From: Sergeia podlipaevii
Lineage: Eukaryota > Euglenozoa > Kinetoplastea > Trypanosomatida > Trypanosomatidae
DNA length: 18,275 nucleotides
Direction: 5' to 3'
Assembly: GCA_030849805.1 (NCBI GenBank)
Contig: JASANZ010001878.1
Span: forward strand, 3,100-21,374
Positions 16,083 to 18,275 of this stretch are shown here, piece after piece; position 1 is the stretch's first letter, and each line of letters starts with the position of its first letter. Under the pieces are notes generated by a model. That model was not told the origin of the DNA, made no database searches, and worked only from the letters and a program-made list of their open reading frames with translations. The translations under genes were made by a program, and so were the position numbers.

Positions 16083-17822
16083 TTACGATTTGTAGTGTAT
16101 AACAATACGGGTTTTAACAAGATCAAGGGACCCCACTTCCACCACACCCCACTGTGTAGTGCGTGCTTGTGGCGTCGTCGCTGCCGTCTCTGGCGTCTGC
16201 GCAGCTCCTCCAGTCCCCTTGTTCCTCTGGCATGCCTCTGATGCCACATTCTTCTTTCTTCCTCCACCTACATTCGCAGTAGTGCTTGTGCCGCCACGCT
16301 CCTCTGCTGGCGGAATACGATAGAAATTGTTGCGCCGAGTGAGCGTAGTCACGCTGCAGTACGGCACGGCAAAGCCAGCACTATCAAGGCGATAACTGCT
16401 GCAGCACGCCTGGAGGACCCCAGCCACGACATCGGCATGTGTCACCGTCATCACATTCATCGCGGGCAGGAGTGCTTGATCGCTGCAGCCAAAACCTGGT
16501 GAACCGGCACAGTGGGAAGAGGTATCGCTCAAGATGGCCTCGCGCACTGCACGGGGCTGCTCTTCCAGTGTCTGAAAGTACTTGGGCAACTTCTCACGCC
16601 GCTCGCGCTGTGCCGCTGCGAGCACACGCTTTGGAACCAACGTCGAAGCCCCAATTTCCTCAGCCGCAGTCGTGCCGCCCCTGTTGCTAACGACATCGTC
16701 GCGAGCAAAGTGGGTGGCAACGAATCGCCCACAACGCTGAACGAGATCGCTCTTGTTCTCAGGATAGGGCACTCCACACTCCCACACAAAGGGGTCCTTA
16801 CGTGACTGCTGCTGCTGCTGTTGTTGTGCTTGTGACTGCGACTGTGGGGATTTCCTGCCTGCTGCGGGCTTCTTGGCTTGCTCTGCAGCCACAGCCGCGG
16901 ACGGTGACGCCACAGTTCCCTCCCTAACGTCACTTTCATGCGTGTTGCCCTCAGACTTCGTTGGCATAACACCGGGCTTTAGAGCCAAGATATCAGCACG
17001 CAAGTGTGTCTCGGTAGCGAGAGAAGTCCACACTGGTAAGCTAGGATGTGTGTCAAGCCACCGCTGAAGGCATGCAACCCATTTCCTCTGCTTCTTGTTC
17101 TTGGTGGAAGCCGTGTCGGTACGGCTCTTAGGCTTCGCACTACTCTCCCTGGCGTGATTGCCATTCTTCTTCTGCTTGCTACCCACGTGCTCGTCTACAG
17201 GTTCCTCCCTGTTCCTCACGTCGTCGCTATCGTCATTGTGATCTTCTTCAGCACGTGCTTCAAGGAAGGGCAACAAGTACGTGCGTAGTGCCTCTACTGG
17301 TGGCACAAAGAGCAGCTCCCCGGCCTGCTCCTGACGCCTCCCTGGCACTGAGTAATACCCCGCCAAAGTCGGCGCTGTGCGGTACACCTTGGACTGTTGC
17401 CAATCCGCGAGTTCAGGATTAACATCCATTGCTAAGCGGCCCTCAAAAGCGACAATATTGATAAGAACAGCCGTCTCAAGACAACGGTAAAAAGGAGAGA
17501 CAATGAAGTGCGAGAAAGTACCGCGCAAACGCTCCTCAAGCCGCTTGTCTTGCTGCAGGGCCCAGTACTGCAAGGCGGTCTCGAAAGACTGTCGTCGACC
17601 GGCGGTTGACAGAGGTGGGTCATACAAGGGCAGCAGCGCATTCCCCTTCCATGACTTCTCCACGTGATCCTGTCGCTCACCGTGGCGCACAAGCGCAAGT
17701 CGATCCACGATGGCGGTCTCTTGCTCCTGCGCGGTACTATTGTGGTTCTTTGTGGTTTTGGTAAAAAGGCTCGCCGTCATGGGCAGCACCTCGTCTACCA
17801 CTACAGAGCGCTTCTTGCTCAT
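16083..17822 (-). CDS. Histidine phosphatase superfamily protein with long insert
   Basis: The 579-residue protein carries the branch 1 histidine phosphatase (phosphoglycerate mutase-like) signature LALVRHGER at 42-50, with catalytic His47 and the usual Arg46. Also present are PPLSTAGRRQ at 69-78, the substrate-pocket Arg in SPFYRCLETA at 109-118, and a second histidine in VTHADVVAG at 460-468. The RHGER motif and layout are closer to UBASH3/Sts-type and TFIIIC-tau55-type phosphatases than to glycolytic mutase, so a phosphoprotein or small-molecule phosphatase role is more likely. About 155 residues (190-345) of charged, Ser/Gln-rich sequence with a seven-Gln run (333-339) split the fold, and a shorter low-complexity insert sits near 505-555. 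WECGVPYPE at 347-355 probably supplies the acidic residue. The first ATG (17822) was used; a second Met is at residue 15 (17780). Substrate unknown. Confidence 0.85.
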   Translation of the reverse strand: MSKKRSVVVDEVLPMTASLFTKTTKNHNSTAQEQETAIVDRLALVRHGERQDHVEKSWKGNALLPLYDPPLSTAGRRQSFETALQYWALQQDKRLEERLRGTFSHFIVSPFYRCLETAVLINIVAFEGRLAMDVNPELADWQQSKVYRTAPTLAGYYSVPGRRQEQAGELLFVPPVEALRTYLLPFLEARAEEDHNDDSDDVRNREEPVDEHVGSKQKKNGNHARESSAKPKSRTDTASTKNKKQRKWVACLQRWLDTHPSLPVWTSLATETHLRADILALKPGVMPTKSEGNTHESDVREGTVASPSAAVAAEQAKKPAAGRKSPQSQSQAQQQQQQQSRKDPFVWECGVPYPENKSDLVQRCGRFVATHFARDDVVSNRGGTTAAEEIGASTLVPKRVLAAAQRERREKLPKYFQTLEEQPRAVREAILSDTSSHCAGSPGFGCSDQALLPAMNVMTVTHADVVAGVLQACCSSYRLDSAGFAVPYCSVTTLTRRNNFYRIPPAEERGGTSTTANVGGGRKKNVASEACQRNKGTGGAAQTPETAATTPQARTTQWGVVEVGSLDLVKTRIVIHYKS

Positions 17823-18275
17823 GCAAATTATCGTAAAAAGAAAACGAAGGTGAGAAAAGAAAAAAAAAGAAGGAAAAGAGAAGGAAAGGCGCGCTCCTGT
17901 ACTTTCTCTCCTCTCGCTATTCTGAAGTATGTACGTAGAAGTACACAGTCAAAATCTTTCTGTGCTGTGATAAGGTGTACTGCGACGGCTCCGAGAGGTG
18001 GGAAGTCCTAGTATGTATTCTTAGTTGTGCTACTACGCAATAGAGAGGTGAAGGAGGATTATCAGATGTGAAAAGAGATCGGAGTCCAACGAATAGTGCC
18101 CTTCTTTTTTCTCTCTCCCTGATGATGTTGCTTATAGTTTCCCCCTGAAGTATTTGTCTGTGTATGTATGTGTACCTAAGTCAAAGTCAAAAAAAAAAAT
18201 TTCAGTTAAACCAAAAAAAAAAGGGAAAAAAGTGCACTCATCAGAATGCAGCCTCAATACAATCAGCGTTTGCTT
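17823..18275. other. Upstream region of the phosphatase gene, to window edge
   Basis: No gene is supported. On the minus strand a 60-base pyrimidine-rich tract (complement of about 17835-17896) lies directly before the start codon, with no AG between them. Further upstream there are two more tracts (complements of about 18187-18199 and 18211-18230). The coding strand has no ATG from 17823 to 18238. Confidence 0.65.
18176..18235 (-). promoter_or_regulatory. Candidate spliced-leader acceptor for the phosphatase gene
   Basis: On the minus strand, two strong pyrimidine/T tracts (complements of about 18211-18235 and 18190-18199) are followed by the first AG at 18177-18176, in the context GACTTAGG. 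The leader would be about 353 bases and contains no ATG, which supports translation from 17822. A competing tract lies nearer the gene but offers no AG before the ATG. Confidence 0.5.

Noticed and set aside
1..18275. Strand-switch region, tRNA genes, transposable elements or CRISPR-like arrays
   Set aside because: All supported genes share one strand. I saw no tRNA-like cloverleaf boxes, reverse transcriptase or transposase motifs, or regularly spaced repeats.

Overview
The window looks like nuclear chromosome from a kinetoplastid protist, most likely a trypanosomatid. All six supported genes lie on the minus strand. None needs an intron. They are separated by AT-rich spacers of about 450-890 bases with homopolymer and dinucleotide runs. 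Just upstream of each gene, read on the minus strand, is a pyrimidine tract followed by an AG, the expected layout for trans-splicing of a polycistronic transcript. The species cannot be fixed from this sequence. Coding GC and the loose spacers look less extreme than Leishmania, but that is only an impression.

In transcription order (right to left): 16083-17822 encodes a histidine phosphatase superfamily protein (RHG catalytic motif) split by a long low-complexity insert. 8962-15462 encodes a 2166-residue Ski2-like tandem helicase of the ASCC3/Slh1 type, with an added N-terminal CxxC...CxxC zinc-binding motif. 7437-8378 encodes an unrecognised protein with a mitochondrial-type N-terminus. 6204-6986 encodes a CCDC124/Lso2-type ribosome-associated protein. 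1296-5315 encodes a 1339-residue coiled-coil protein with polyglutamine and polyalanine runs. 103-693 encodes a small unrecognised protein with two hydrophobic segments.

Two of the six genes, the ASCC3-like helicase and the CCDC124-like protein, belong to families that act on stalled or idle ribosomes. Neighbours in trypanosomatid arrays usually share transcription rather than function, so the link may be chance.

I found no obvious undescribed multi-gene system, mobile element, CRISPR array, tRNA or rRNA. The strongest unexplained signal is in the spacers. Upstream of every gene the coding strand is free of ATG for 74-438 bases (about 1.9 kb in total), while the opposite strand of the same bases carries about 36 ATGs. 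Several of these ATG-free runs extend well past the nearest predicted splice acceptor, which suggests longer or alternative 5' leaders.
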